A stretch of 64,000 nt of DNA from Mesorhabditis belari (lineage: Eukaryota; Nematoda; Chromadorea; Rhabditida; Rhabditidae), in the NCBI GenBank assembly GCA_958450365.1, contig CAUEEP010000889.1, positions 434,001 to 498,000 on the forward strand, written 5' to 3'. The position numbers and the translations under genes are program-made. Of the stretch, positions 54,780 through 64,000 are shown one piece after another. The notes under the pieces were generated by a model, which did no database searches, had not been told where the DNA came from, and worked only from the letters and a program-made list of their open reading frames with translations. Each line of letters begins with the position of its first letter. Within the stretch, counting starts at the first letter, position 1.

Positions 54780-55766
54780 CCAGAAGACAGGGACAGGGCT
54801 AGGCAGGGACTGGGACAGAAGACAGGGACAGGGCTAGGCAGGGACAAGGACAGAAGACAGGGACAGGGCTAGGCAGGGACAAGGACAGAAGACAGGGACA
54901 GGGCTAGGCAGGGACAGGGACAGAAGACAGGGACAGGGCTAGGCAGGGACAAGGACAGAAGACAGGGACAGGGCTAGGCAGGGACAGGGACAGAAGACAG
55001 GGACAGGGCTAGGCAGGGACAGGGACAGAAGACAGGGACAGGGGCTAGGCAGGGACAGGGACAGAAGACAGGGACAGGGCTAGGCAGGGACAGGGACAGA
55101 AGCAGGGACAGGGCTAGGCAGGGACAGGGACAGAAGACAGGGACAGGGCTAGGCAGGGACAGGGACAGAAGACAGGGACAGGGCTAGGCAGGGACAGGGA
55201 CAGAAGACAGGGACAGGGCTAGGCGGGACAGGGACAGAAGACAGGGACAGGGCTAGGCAGGGACAGGGACAGAAGACAGGGACAGGGCTAGGCAGGGACA
55301 GGGACAGAAGACAGGGACAGGGCTAGGCAGGGACAGGGACAGAAGACAGGGACAGGGCTAGGCAGGGACAGGGACAGAAGACAGGGACAGGGCTAGGCAG
55401 GGACAGGGACAGAAGACAGGGACAGGGCTAGGCAGGGACAGGGACAGAAGACAGGGACAGGGCTAGGCAGGGACAGGGACAGAAGACAGGGACAGGGCTA
55501 GGCAGGGACAGGGACAGAAGACAGGGACAGGGCTAGGCAGGGACAGGGACAGAAGACAGGGACAGGGCTAGGCAGGGACAGGGACAGAAGACAGGGACAG
55601 GGCTAGGCAGGGACAGGGACAGAAGACAGGGACAGGGCTAGGCAGGGACAGGGACAGAAGACAGGGACAGGGCTAGGCAGGGACAGGGACAGAAGACAGG
55701 GACAGGGCTAGGCAGGGACAGGGACAGAAGACAGGGACAGGGACAGAAGACAGGGACAGGGCCAGA
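54780..55766. repeat. 35-bp minisatellite, about 28 copies
   Basis: Unit GACAGGGACAGGGCTAGGCA then GGGACAGGGACAGAA. Copies are almost identical apart from AAGG/TGGG variants at the left end and a few one-base deletions. The plus strand is purine- and G-rich, with GGG runs every 6-8 bp. Confidence 0.98.
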
Positions 55767-55967
55767 AGAAATAATTGCAAAATAGCAACGCAAATAGGGA
55801 GGAAACGGATTTCTAGTCACAAAGTAGCCATTTCTAGTCATAAAGTAGCCATTTCTAGTCATAAAGTAGCCATTTTTAGTCAAGCCATACCCGCAGAATT
55901 GCATCCTCATTCCGAATTTGTTTTCCTTTTTTGCAAATAGGTTTTCTAGAAAAAGAAGTTTTTCTAT

Positions 55968-56050
55968 TAAAAGCCCGGGGGTTTTTTTTTTTCCCCCCCG
56001 GGGGGGTTTTTTTGGGGGGGGGTTTTGGGGGGGGGGGGGGGGGGGGGGGT
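55968..56050. other. Homopolymer block of C, G and T runs
   Basis: AGCCCGGGGG, T-run, C-run, G-run, T-run, then more than 20 consecutive G. It is unlike any other part of the window. Either a G-quadruplex-prone tract or a consensus error. Confidence 0.8.
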
Positions 56051-56149
56051 TATATGTTTTCTTTTAGGAGAAAATGTGAAAATGCGAAATTTCCAGCGAA
56101 ATCTCTTTAAAAACTCGTTTATCGATGGCTTTATAACGCCTTTTTTTCA

Positions 56150-57060
56150 AAGCGAAAAACTTGATGATTGGACGCCTCTAGATCCATAATTGGCTTTCAT
56201 AATTGGGTGAAATTCATAATCGCTTACGACATCTATATGTAGCCGAGGATGAAAATCGGCGGGACTCACGTTTGGGGACTTGACGGGACGATTATGAATG
56301 AGTGGATCCGATTACGAATATTCGTTAGCGGCTAGGAATGATTCGTTAATGGCTACGAGTTAATGGCTACGAGTTAATGGCTACGAGTTAACGGCTACGA
56401 GTTAATGGCTACGAGTTAGCGGTTACGAGTTAATGGCTACGAGTTAACGGCTACGAGTTAGCGGCTACGAGTTAACGGCTACGAGTTAATGGCTACGGCA
56501 TATAGATGTCGTAATCGATTATGAACCTCAGCCAATTATGAATGACGATGAATGAACCAAAGCTGTACCAGATTGAAACCAATGAATGAGTGAAGCTAGA
56601 CGCGTGCAACCATCGAATCTTTGATCTCATCCAACGCCGAATCATTAATAATTATGTTCAACTTTTTAAATTAAAAAGATTAGATAAAAAGAAAAGGAAT
56701 TATTGAACTTGAAAGTTTTCTCTTAAACAAAAAAGTTTTTTTTTTGCTCTAACTTTTTTTCTTTACATCAAATCATGTTAATTTAAAAAATTGAACACAA
56801 TTATGAATGATTCGGCGTTGAATGAGCTCAAAGATTCGATGATTTGACGCGTCTAGCTTCACTCATTCATAATTGGCTAAGGTTCATAATCGATTACGAC
56901 ATCTATATGCCGTAGCCATTAACGAGTCGTTCGTAGCCGCTAACGAATCGCTCGTAGCCATCCACGAATCATCGGTTTCAATCTGGTAGAGCTTTGGTTC
57001 ATTCATCATCATTCATCATCATTCATCATCATTCATAATCGGCCACGGGGATACGGCTGA
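56150..57060. mobile_element. Large imperfect inverted repeat with internal 15-bp array
   Basis: About 150-bp arms: 56495-56680 and 56780-56930 are reverse complements. Shared words are GGCATATAGATGTCGTAATC, GCCAATTATGAATGA, GTGAAGCTAGACGCGT and CAACGCCGAATCATT. A third half copy lies at 56165-56240. 56345-56505 is a GGCTACGAGTTAATG array. Probably a foldback-type element. No coding. Confidence 0.75.
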
Positions 57061-57241
57061 CTGAGGAATTGTTGTAGTTGTAGCGTTGGCAATTTAAAAA
57101 AAAACGCCGACAATTTTAAACCTAAACTCACAAATTTCGTACAAATCGACAGAGAATTGAATTCACTAAAAATGAAAAGATTATTCTCATAAATTAAACG
57201 GTTTCTCTAGAAAGGTTTGCCAAAAAACCTAGAGGTTAAAG

Positions 57242-57690
57242 TTTCTTTGGCGTTTCTTTGGCGCTTCCTCGGCGCTTCTTTGGCGCTTCTTTGGCGCTTC
57301 ATTGGCGCTTCCTCGGCGCTTCTTCGACGCTTCTTCGACGCTTCTTCGACGCTTCTTCGACGCTTCTTTGGCGCTTCTTAGGCGCTTCTTTAGCACTTCT
57401 TTGGCGCTTCTTAGGCGCTTCTTTAGCACTTCTTTGGCACTTCTTTGGCGCTTCTTTAGCACTTCTTTAGCGTTTCTTTGTCGCTTCTTTGACGCTTCTT
57501 TGGCGCTTTCTCGGCGCTTCTTTAGCGTTTCTTTGTCGCTTCTTCGGCGCCTCTTTAGCGTTTCTTTAGCGCTTCCTCGGCGCTTCTTTAGCGCTTCTTT
57601 GGCGCTTCATTGGCGTCTTCGGCGCTTCCTCGGCGCCTCTTTTCTTTGTCGCTTCTTTGGCACTTCTTTAGCACTTCTTTGGCGAATCCT
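57242..57690. repeat. GGCGCTTCTTT 11-12-bp repeat
   Basis: About 37 units of CTTCTTTGGCG with CCTCGGCG, TTCGACG and TTTAGCA variants. Open in several frames by chance. Confidence 0.95.
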
Positions 57691-58200
57691 GTAAAAGTTT
57701 AAAGCACTAGGATTGAATCGTCGAAAAATTAGACATTAAAGAAATTGTGGTTTGTAGAGAAGAAAGGAATTTTGTTAGATTTTAGATTTTCTAAATTTTC
57801 TGGAAAATCTTGAATTTCAGAAGTTTATTTGAGAGAAAAAAACTCGAAAAAAACGACCGGATTTACCCATTTTTAGTCCATTTTAGTCCATTTTAGTCAA
57901 TTTTCTTTTTCCCTTTTCATTTCTGATTGGATTTACTTTGTTGACCCGAAAAAATTCCCCCAATTCGTTTCGAGAAGGCTTTCTGTCTCGATTTCCCCTT
58001 TCCTCTGTGTACTCTGTGCACGCCAGAAAGCAGAAACAAACTCTTTCTGGGGCACAACAAATGCGGGGACTTTTGAGTTGATTGTGCTCTTAAGACCAGA
58101 GTAGATAAAAGGAAATTTTTGTAAAGTTGAAAAATTGCAATTTTTTTTCAGCTCAATCTTCTTTGTGCGTTCCAGAATGGGTTTTTTTTCTTTACAAAAT
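57691..58200. other. AT-rich DNA, no gene seen
   Basis: A GTGCACGCCAGAAAGCAG word near 58015 resembles the GTGTGCCAGAGAGCG word of the 35-36 kb repeat. Confidence 0.45.
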
Positions 58201-58204
58201 CCCA

Positions 58205-58690
58205 TTCAGCTTACGGTAGCTTTCCCCCAGCCTACTGTAGCTTTCCCCCAGCCTACGGTAGCTTTCCCCCAGCCTACTGTAGCTTTCCCCCAGAGTGCGC
58301 CATTTAGAATCCACAAAAAGTATGGGATGAAATTTTTGGAAAAACTTCAATTTTTTTTATGCTAAAACGGGTCCCGTGCGCTCCAGAATTATTGAAAATA
58401 ATATTTAAAAAGCGATAATGTTCATGGGATATTTGTAAATTTCAGGTGAAAGCGTCGCCCACAGCGATAGCCCTTTTAGCTATCGCTGGCAAAGCTTTCA
58501 GCCCTAACAGCGATAGCCCTTTTAGCCCTAACAGGCTAAAAGGGGCTAAAAGGGCCCTAACAGGCTAAAAGGGCCCTTTTAGCCCTAACAGCCCACATCG
58601 ATAGCCTCTTAAAGCTAAGCGATAGCTATCGCTGCTAGCGATGTTCATGGGATATTTGTAAATTTCAGGTGAAAGCGTCGCCCCACAATT
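58205..58690. repeat. CTACGGTAGCTTTCCCCCAG repeat and a palindromic block between direct repeats
   Basis: 58208-58292 has four 20-bp units. 58419-58463 and 58638-58685 are a 45-bp direct repeat (GATATTTGTAAATTTCAGGT, GAAAGCGTCGCC). They flank AGCGATAGCCCTTTTAGC and GGGCTAAAAGGGC palindromes. Confidence 0.85.
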
Positions 58691-58784
58691 TCTTTATTGA
58701 TTATTAATGGTTTAGATGTAATCTTTATTACAGCAATAATAGTGGTTTGGGATTGGGAGAGTAGAGACGACTCCACGGCACATG

Positions 58785-58993
58785 TCGGCAGCTCGTTGTC
58801 GGCAGCTCGTTGTCGGCAGCTCGTTGTCGGCAGCTCGTTGTCGGCAGCTCGTTGTCGGCAGCTCGTTGTCGGCAGCTCGTTGTCGGCAGCTCGTTGTCGG
58901 CAGCTCGTTGTCGGCAGCTCGTTGTCGGCAGCTCGTTGTCGGCAGCTCGTTGTCGGCAGCTCGTTGTCGGCAGCTCGTTGTCGGCAGCTCGTT
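58785..58993. repeat. 14-bp repeat TCGGCAGCTCGTTG
   Basis: Fifteen perfect units without a change. Open on both strands (AARCRQLVVGSS) only because of its composition. Confidence 0.97.
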
Positions 58994-59182
58994 CACATTG
59001 CTTTTATACGGAACTCAGACGTTGCTCTCGTCTTGCACACAATGGAGTTGAACGGATAGCGACGCATCTTAAACGACTTCTGGACTTCTGGCCTCGAACC
59101 GTGCTCGTAATCATCCAAAGCCTCGTCTCGCACGGATAGCGACGCATTATTAAATCTCGCACAATAGACGTTCGCGCACAAA

Positions 59183-59660
59183 GGTCTAGCCAGTCTAGCC
59201 AGTCTAGCCAGTCTAGCTAGCAGTCTAGCCAGTCTAGCCAGTCTAGCTAGCAGTCTAGCCAGTCTAGCCAGTCTAGCTGACCATTTCCATCGGTGATGAT
59301 CTCGATCACAAGATCTCCATCACGAGATCTCGACTCCCCACGAGACAGAAGCAATAGTGGGTATTGCAATAGTATTGCCGATGAGTGTCCTGTAACCCAT
59401 GTGTTACTGTTGTTGTAGAGTGGAGTTGTGGTGGTTGAGTTATCGTATATGGAGAGTAGAAGAAATGACTGTAACAAGGGGGATTTCCTTTCCCCCCTCG
59501 CCTTTCTCTTATCCTTAAATCTCGCACAATAGGGCGTTCGCCCACAAAGGTCCACAAAGCTCTAGCCAGTCTAGCTGGCCTAGTCGAATGGAAATAGCCA
59601 CTCTAGCTGGCCTAGTCGAATGGAAATAGCCACTCTAGCTGACCATTTCCATGCGTGGTG
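59183..59660. repeat. TCTAGCCAG repeats and duplicated GATCTCGATCACGAGATC stretch
   Basis: 59183-59280 is AGTCTAGCC units. 59570-59640 is GGCCTAGTCGAATGGAAATA units. TAGCTGACCATTTCCATSGG then GATCTCGATCA occurs at 59275 and 59637. CGCACAATAG...GTTCGCSCACAAAGGTC also occurs twice (59157, 59522). Confidence 0.85.
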
Positions 59661-60080
59661 ATCTCGATCACGAGATCGTCACGACATTTCCCCGGATTTT
59701 CTCTCAATGCGCTCATTCCGGCTCACTAAAGTGAAAATGATCGAATTAGTGGGAAAAACGTGGACCTGATTCATTCATTTATCTACACAAAAAAAGCAGA
59801 GAGACTTTGAAAAAAAAAAAACGAAAAATAATCAAATTAACAATTTTGGAGTATGAATGGGAAAAAATGAAGAAAAAAAAAAGAGAAAACGACTAAATGA
59901 TTCAATTAAAATCAACGATTCGATGTGGGTGGCATTTAAATGATTTTTGAGATCATTGTGAGATTTCTGGATGCGCTTGACAAGATAAAACAAACGCTTT
60001 TTCTTTAAAAACGTGCTAAAACCGGCTGGGATACTGTGGAAGGCCTTAGTGCTGTGTCGAAGTTTAAAATGCGGTCTTTT
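59661..60080. other. Intergenic DNA, no gene seen
   Basis: The open frame on the minus strand at 59832-60173 overlaps the satellite edge and shows no domain. Confidence 0.45.
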
Positions 60081-60990
60081 TAATGGGAATTTAGTCGATC
60101 TGGAGCTCACAGCTTCGATCTGGCAAGTTAACAAAGGAGTGACGAGCTTACTTTGAAACGAGAATCTACTCATTTCCGTTCACGTCAATTCCCACGAAAT
60201 TTCTTCACAAAGTGTCACTTTTTTGTGTAAATTTGGTCGATCTGGAGCTCACAGCTTCGATCTGGCCACTTAACAAAGGAGTGACGAGCTTACTTTGAAA
60301 CGAGAATCTACTCATTTCCGTTCGCATCAATTCCCACGAAATTTCTTCATAAAGTGTCACTTTTTTGTGTAAATTTGGTCGATCTGGAGCTCACAGCTTC
60401 GATCTGGCAAGTTAATAAAGAACCGGGCAGGCTTTTTTCAAAAATGAGATCAAAAATGCGAAAAAATCTCCGAAGTTCGTCTAGGCGATTTCCACCAAAC
60501 GCTTTCACAAAGTGCCATCATTTTCTGTAAATTTGATCGATCTGGAGCTCACAGCTTCGATCTAGAAAGCTAACAAAGCAGCAATGAGCTTTACTTTGAT
60601 ACGAGAATCTACCATTTCCGTCACGCAATTCCCAGAAATTCTTCAAAAGGCACTTTTTGTGCAAATTTGGTCAATCTGGAGCTCACAGCTTCGATCTGGC
60701 CACTTAACAAAGGGGTGACGAGCTTACTTTGAAACGAGAATCTACTCATTTCCGTTCGCATCAATTCCCACGAAATTTCTTCATAAAGTGTCACTTTTTT
60801 GTGTAAATTTGATCGATCTGGAGCTCACAGCTTCGATCTAAAAAGCTAACAAAGCAGCAATGAGCTTTACTTTGAAACGAGAATTTACTCATTTCCGTTC
60901 GCGTCAATTCCCACGAAATTTCGTCATAAAGTGCCAACTTTTTACTGTAAATTTGATCGATCTGGAGCTCACAGCTTTCAACAAAACAAT
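60080..60990. repeat. ~145-bp satellite, about 6 copies, with CTGGAGCTCACAGC
   Basis: Each unit carries GATCTGGAGCTCACAGCTTC, GACGAGCTTACTTTGAAACG, ATCTACTCATTTCCGTTC and CCCACGAAATTTCTTCA. Copies begin near 60089, 60235, 60379, 60539, 60670, 60815 and 60958. CTGGAGCTCACAG is a variant of the recurrent motif. Confidence 0.94.
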
Positions 60991-61154
60991 TATTTATTCA
61001 AAAAAAGACATAATTTCAAAAATGGAAAAAAATGAAGTAAAACAAAACAAAAAAAGCAAAGGCAATCACAAGAAAAACAGTACGATAGTACTTACAAATT
61101 TCATTAAAGACGAAAAGCTCGCTTGGGGGGAACTGGGAACTGGGAAAATAGCAA

Positions 61155-61265
61155 AATAGACGCCAAGTAGACGCCAAATAGACGCCAAATAGACGCCAAA
61201 TAGACGCCAAGTAGACGCCAAATAGACGCCAAATAGACGCCAAATAGACGCCAAATAGACGCAAA
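61155..61265. repeat. 11-bp repeat AGACGCCAAAT
   Basis: Ten units with AAGT and AAAT ends. The 11-bp period opens all minus-strand frames (ASIWRLFGVYL). Confidence 0.95.
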
Positions 61266-61850
61266 CAAACGATGTAAATTGTATGAAAACGTAGTGTGGG
61301 ATTGAAATTGGAAAAAAATCGATAAATTTTCAAAAAAAATTTCTTTAAAAAACGAGATCACAAGCGATTTGCGGGGATTTTTCATGGTAAATTGTGAAAT
61401 TTTCGTGTAAATCCCCCATTCTGGACGTCACGCTGACGAAAAATGAAAGAAATTTTTGAAAAAAATCGATTTGAAAAAGTTTGAAAAAAGTCGACAAACA
61501 GCGGTGTGGCATTTGTAGCGTTTCGTAGTGGACGGTGATTTTGTTTTTGTTTTTTTATGATTTCGGATCGGTCATTTAGCAAGTGCTCGTGTTGCTCTCC
61601 ATCCTAAACGACAGATATTTACTTTAGACGGGAATTTCCATTCTAAAGGAGTACGGTAGGGCGTCTATGAAGCCACTGAATAGGGTTTGCTCAAAAAGGC
61701 AAAAATTCAGTCAGATCTAGCTTTTTTTGAGTACTGTGACCTCCAGAATAGCCAATTTTATCGATGAACTAATTTCTAGGGTCTTAATTTGCTCTCTTTT
61801 TAGCCGACAACCTTTCACCGCTGAATGATCGATCACCGATCGCCTAGTTG
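61266..61850. other. AT-rich DNA
   Basis: Two single degenerate motif copies lie here: CATTCTGGACGTCACGCTG near 61418 and TGTGACCTCCAGAATAGCC near 61737. No gene seen. Confidence 0.5.
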
Positions 61851-61854
61851 TCAA

Positions 61855-62157
61855 CTGTCTAACAATAGTGGCGCCTAGATGTCAACTGTGAACAACAATG
61901 GCGCCTAGTTGTTAACTGTGAACAACAGTAGCGCCTAGTTGTCAACTGTGAACAACAATAGCGCCTAGTTGTTAACTGTGAACAACAATGGCGCCTAGTT
62001 GTCAACTGTGAACAACAATGGCGCCTAGTTGTTAACTGTGAACAACAGTAGCGCCTAGTTGTCAACTGTGAACAACAATAGCGCCTAGTTGTTAACTGTG
62101 AACAACAATGGCGCCTAGTTGTCAACTGTGAACAACAATGGCGCCTAGACGTCAACT
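61855..62157. repeat. 30-bp repeat GCGCCTAGTTGTTAACTGTG
   Basis: Ten units with AACAACAATG, AACAACAGTA and AACAACAATA forms arranged in a repeating order. A 30-bp unit keeps one minus-strand frame open (CCSQLTTRR). It is followed by TGTGCCCTCCAGAATGG, a motif variant. Confidence 0.95.
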
Positions 62158-62705
62158 TTTGTCTTTTTCTTAAACTGTGCCCTCCAGAATGGTCATCAAC
62201 GATTGGCGAATCAATTTCTCCAATCCCTGTTTTCCAAAAAACAAAACGCAACATCATTTTTCATGAAAACATTTCGTTTTCGCTAATCCCAATTCCTCGA
62301 GTGGCTTCAAGGATGAATGAATCTTTGAATGAAATAAAATAAATCCGAAAAAAACATCGGATTTATTGGATTAAGAGTGATGACAGGGGAAAATATCGGA
62401 ATTTGGATGAATTTTTAATGAATTTTTTGAATTTGATGAATTACAAAGATTTTGTATAGAATTTACCGGAAGTAGTGGGGGGTTTTTAAAAGAAAAGAAA
62501 TTTTGATTGATGTCACGATTAAGAGGCAATCGGATATCCGGTTTTTGCCAGCGACTCAGGGATTGGCGTAAGCATTTTGAGATCCTATTGCAATGCGATG
62601 AAATGAGTCATACCGGAAAAGGTTTTTCCTTGTTTTCTTCAAGACTACGACAGTTACGCTAGCCTTTAATAGGTTTAAAATTCACTATTCAAATAACCTT
62701 AGAGG
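62158..62705. other. AT-rich DNA, no gene seen
   Basis: No supported feature. Confidence 0.45.
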
Positions 62706-62714
62706 GTTACGGTA

Positions 62715-63052
62715 GCTAGAGACGACTAGAGACTGCTAGAGACTGCTAGAGACTGCTAGAGACTGCTAGAGACTGCTAGAGACTGCTAGAGACTGCTAGA
62801 GACTGCTAGAGACTGCTAGAGACTGCTAGAGACTACTAGAGACTGCTAGAGACTGCTAGAGACTGCTAGAGACTGCTAGAGACTACTAGAGACTGCTAGA
62901 GACTGCTAGAGACTGCTAGAGACTGCTAGAGACTGCTAGAGACTACTAGAGACTGCTAGAGACTGCTAGAGACTGCTAGAGACTGCTAGAGACTGCTAGA
63001 GACTGCTAGAGACTGCTAGAGACTACCAGAGACAACTAGAGACTACTAGAGA
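62715..63052. repeat. 10-bp repeat GACTGCTAGA
   Basis: About 33 units in unbroken 10-bp register, with sporadic GACTACTAGA. Confidence 0.97.
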
Positions 63053-63209
63053 CGTTAGCTAGAGAAACGAAGCTCTCCTTCCAATAGGTAAACTAGGTGG
63101 ATTGGGTTACGGTAGCCGACAAAGATTGAGCAAAGTTTGGATTTGTTAGAAACGCTTGTCAATATTAGAAGCAAAACTGACCGGGTCGTCTTTAAATCAG
63201 AAAATTTAA

Positions 63210-63690
63210 AATCAAAGTACAGTACTCCCAAACAAGGCATACTGTAGTGTGACATCCAGATCAACATTTAGTGAAACTAGAACCATTTTCACAAACCCGA
63301 CACTAGCCAATCCTACAGTACTCTTTCCGGGTGATTACGGTAGTTTGAAAGAAAGGCACTTTTTAGGGTTTCAGTTGGATGGGACAATGTAGTGACATCC
63401 AGATCGACATTTAGTGAAATTAGAACCATTTTCACCAATCCTACACTAGCCAATCCTACAGTACTCTTTCCGGGTGATTACGGTAGTTCGGAAGCAAGAC
63501 ACTTTTTAGGGTTTTAGCTGGTTCTACAAGTGTAGTGACATCCAGCTCAACATTTAATCAATCTAAAACTAATTTTCACAAACCCGACAGTAGCTAATTC
63601 TTACAGTACTCTTTTCGTGCGGTTACGGTAGTTTTAAAGAAAGGCACTTTTTAGGGTTTCAGCTGGTTGGGACGAATGTAGTGACATCCA
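63210..63690. repeat. ~145-bp repeat, 3-4 copies, with GTAGTGACATCCAG
   Basis: Units hold CTACAGTACTCTTTCCGGGT, GATTACGGTAGTTTGAAA, GGCACTTTTTAGGGTTTCAG and GTAGTGACATCCAG. The motif appears near 63250, 63395, 63537 and 63682. Confidence 0.92.
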
Positions 63691-64000
63691 GTTAGTCAAA
63701 AAATCCAATCCAATAGAGATGGGCAACGGTAGAAAAGGGAGTAAGCTTTAGAATCGAGTTCTAATCACCCTTTAGCACGTCTCGTGTACCCGGCTGGGTT
63801 ACGTTAGCCAGTGGGCACATTTTAGGGTTTCCCGAGCGAAATTTTTGCCTACTCAATTTGGTTTTCAATCAAAAACAGCAAATGAGACCTCGTGGATTAG
63901 CTTTTTTTTTTTTTTCTTTTTTTCTAATCCGTATAGTATGAAATCTTCTGAATTCGGATTTCATTCAGAAATCGAAATTTTTCGCGTCGAAAACTCTGCT
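63691..64000. other. Unique AT-rich DNA to window end
   Basis: A diverged final unit (CCGGCTGGGTTACGTTAGCC, CATTTTAGGGTTTC) continues to about 63835. Beyond that nothing is recognised. Confidence 0.45.

Noticed and set aside
58697..59059. Plus-strand protein with RCRQLVVGSSLSAA repeats
   Set aside because: A perfect 14-bp array, with open frames on both strands in several registers.
60080..60990. Conserved gene family suggested by repeated similar blocks
   Set aside because: No frame is conserved between copies. It is a ~145-bp satellite.
62160..64000. Minus-strand frame 63055-63267 as a gene
   Set aside because: It overlaps the 63-kb repeat family, with no domain and no splice or promoter support.

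Overview
The window looks like nuclear DNA of a free-living, rhabditid-type nematode. Four things support this. There are three cuticle collagen genes with the nematode N-terminal cuticle domain and a C-terminal [17 protein letters not shown] tail. There is a multi-exon gene of the MLT-10 / moulting-cycle family. Introns are short with GT...TTTTCAG borders. Tc3-, mariner- and LINE-derived remnants and degenerate TTAGGC (nematode telomere-type) tracts are also present. I cannot name the species. There are no prokaryotic genes, operons or CRISPR arrays.

Layout. 1-1.12 kb: right part of a decayed Tc3-like transposon. 1.2-6.7 kb: minisatellites and AT-rich DNA. 6.89-8.91 kb (+): collagen gene 1, followed by two tandem extra copies of its last intron and exon (9.1-9.66 kb). 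10.6-12.0 kb: a CAAA array, an internally deleted mariner and an inverted copy of collagen intron 1 flanked by a 14-bp direct repeat. 12.2-18.1 kb: a minisatellite belt with two oppositely oriented telomere-like tracts. 18.37-20.43 kb (+): collagen gene 2. 21-25.6 kb: polypurine DNA, a 142-bp satellite present in both orientations, and MITE-like elements. 25.78-28.76 kb (+): collagen gene 3. 29.12-29.82 kb: an almost identical 5'- and 3'-truncated copy of collagen gene 2. 30-31.9 kb: satellites. 32.08-46.25 kb (-): the MLT-10-like gene, whose introns are filled with minisatellites and small inverted-repeat elements. 46.8-49.9 kb: inverted-repeat elements, a 497-bp mariner-type MITE and two LINE 3' ends head to head. 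50-64 kb: tRNA-like remnants and tandem repeats, with no convincing gene.

The recognisable genes share one theme. Cuticle collagens build the exoskeleton and MLT-10-family proteins act in moulting, so the genic content is cuticle related.

The strongest unexplained feature is a short motif, CTGGATGTCACA or its degenerate form CTGGANNNCACA, often paired with CTACAGTAA. It recurs dozens of times on both strands, in introns and between genes, and is embedded in otherwise unrelated repeats. Most long open frames elsewhere in the window come from tandem repeats and are not genes.
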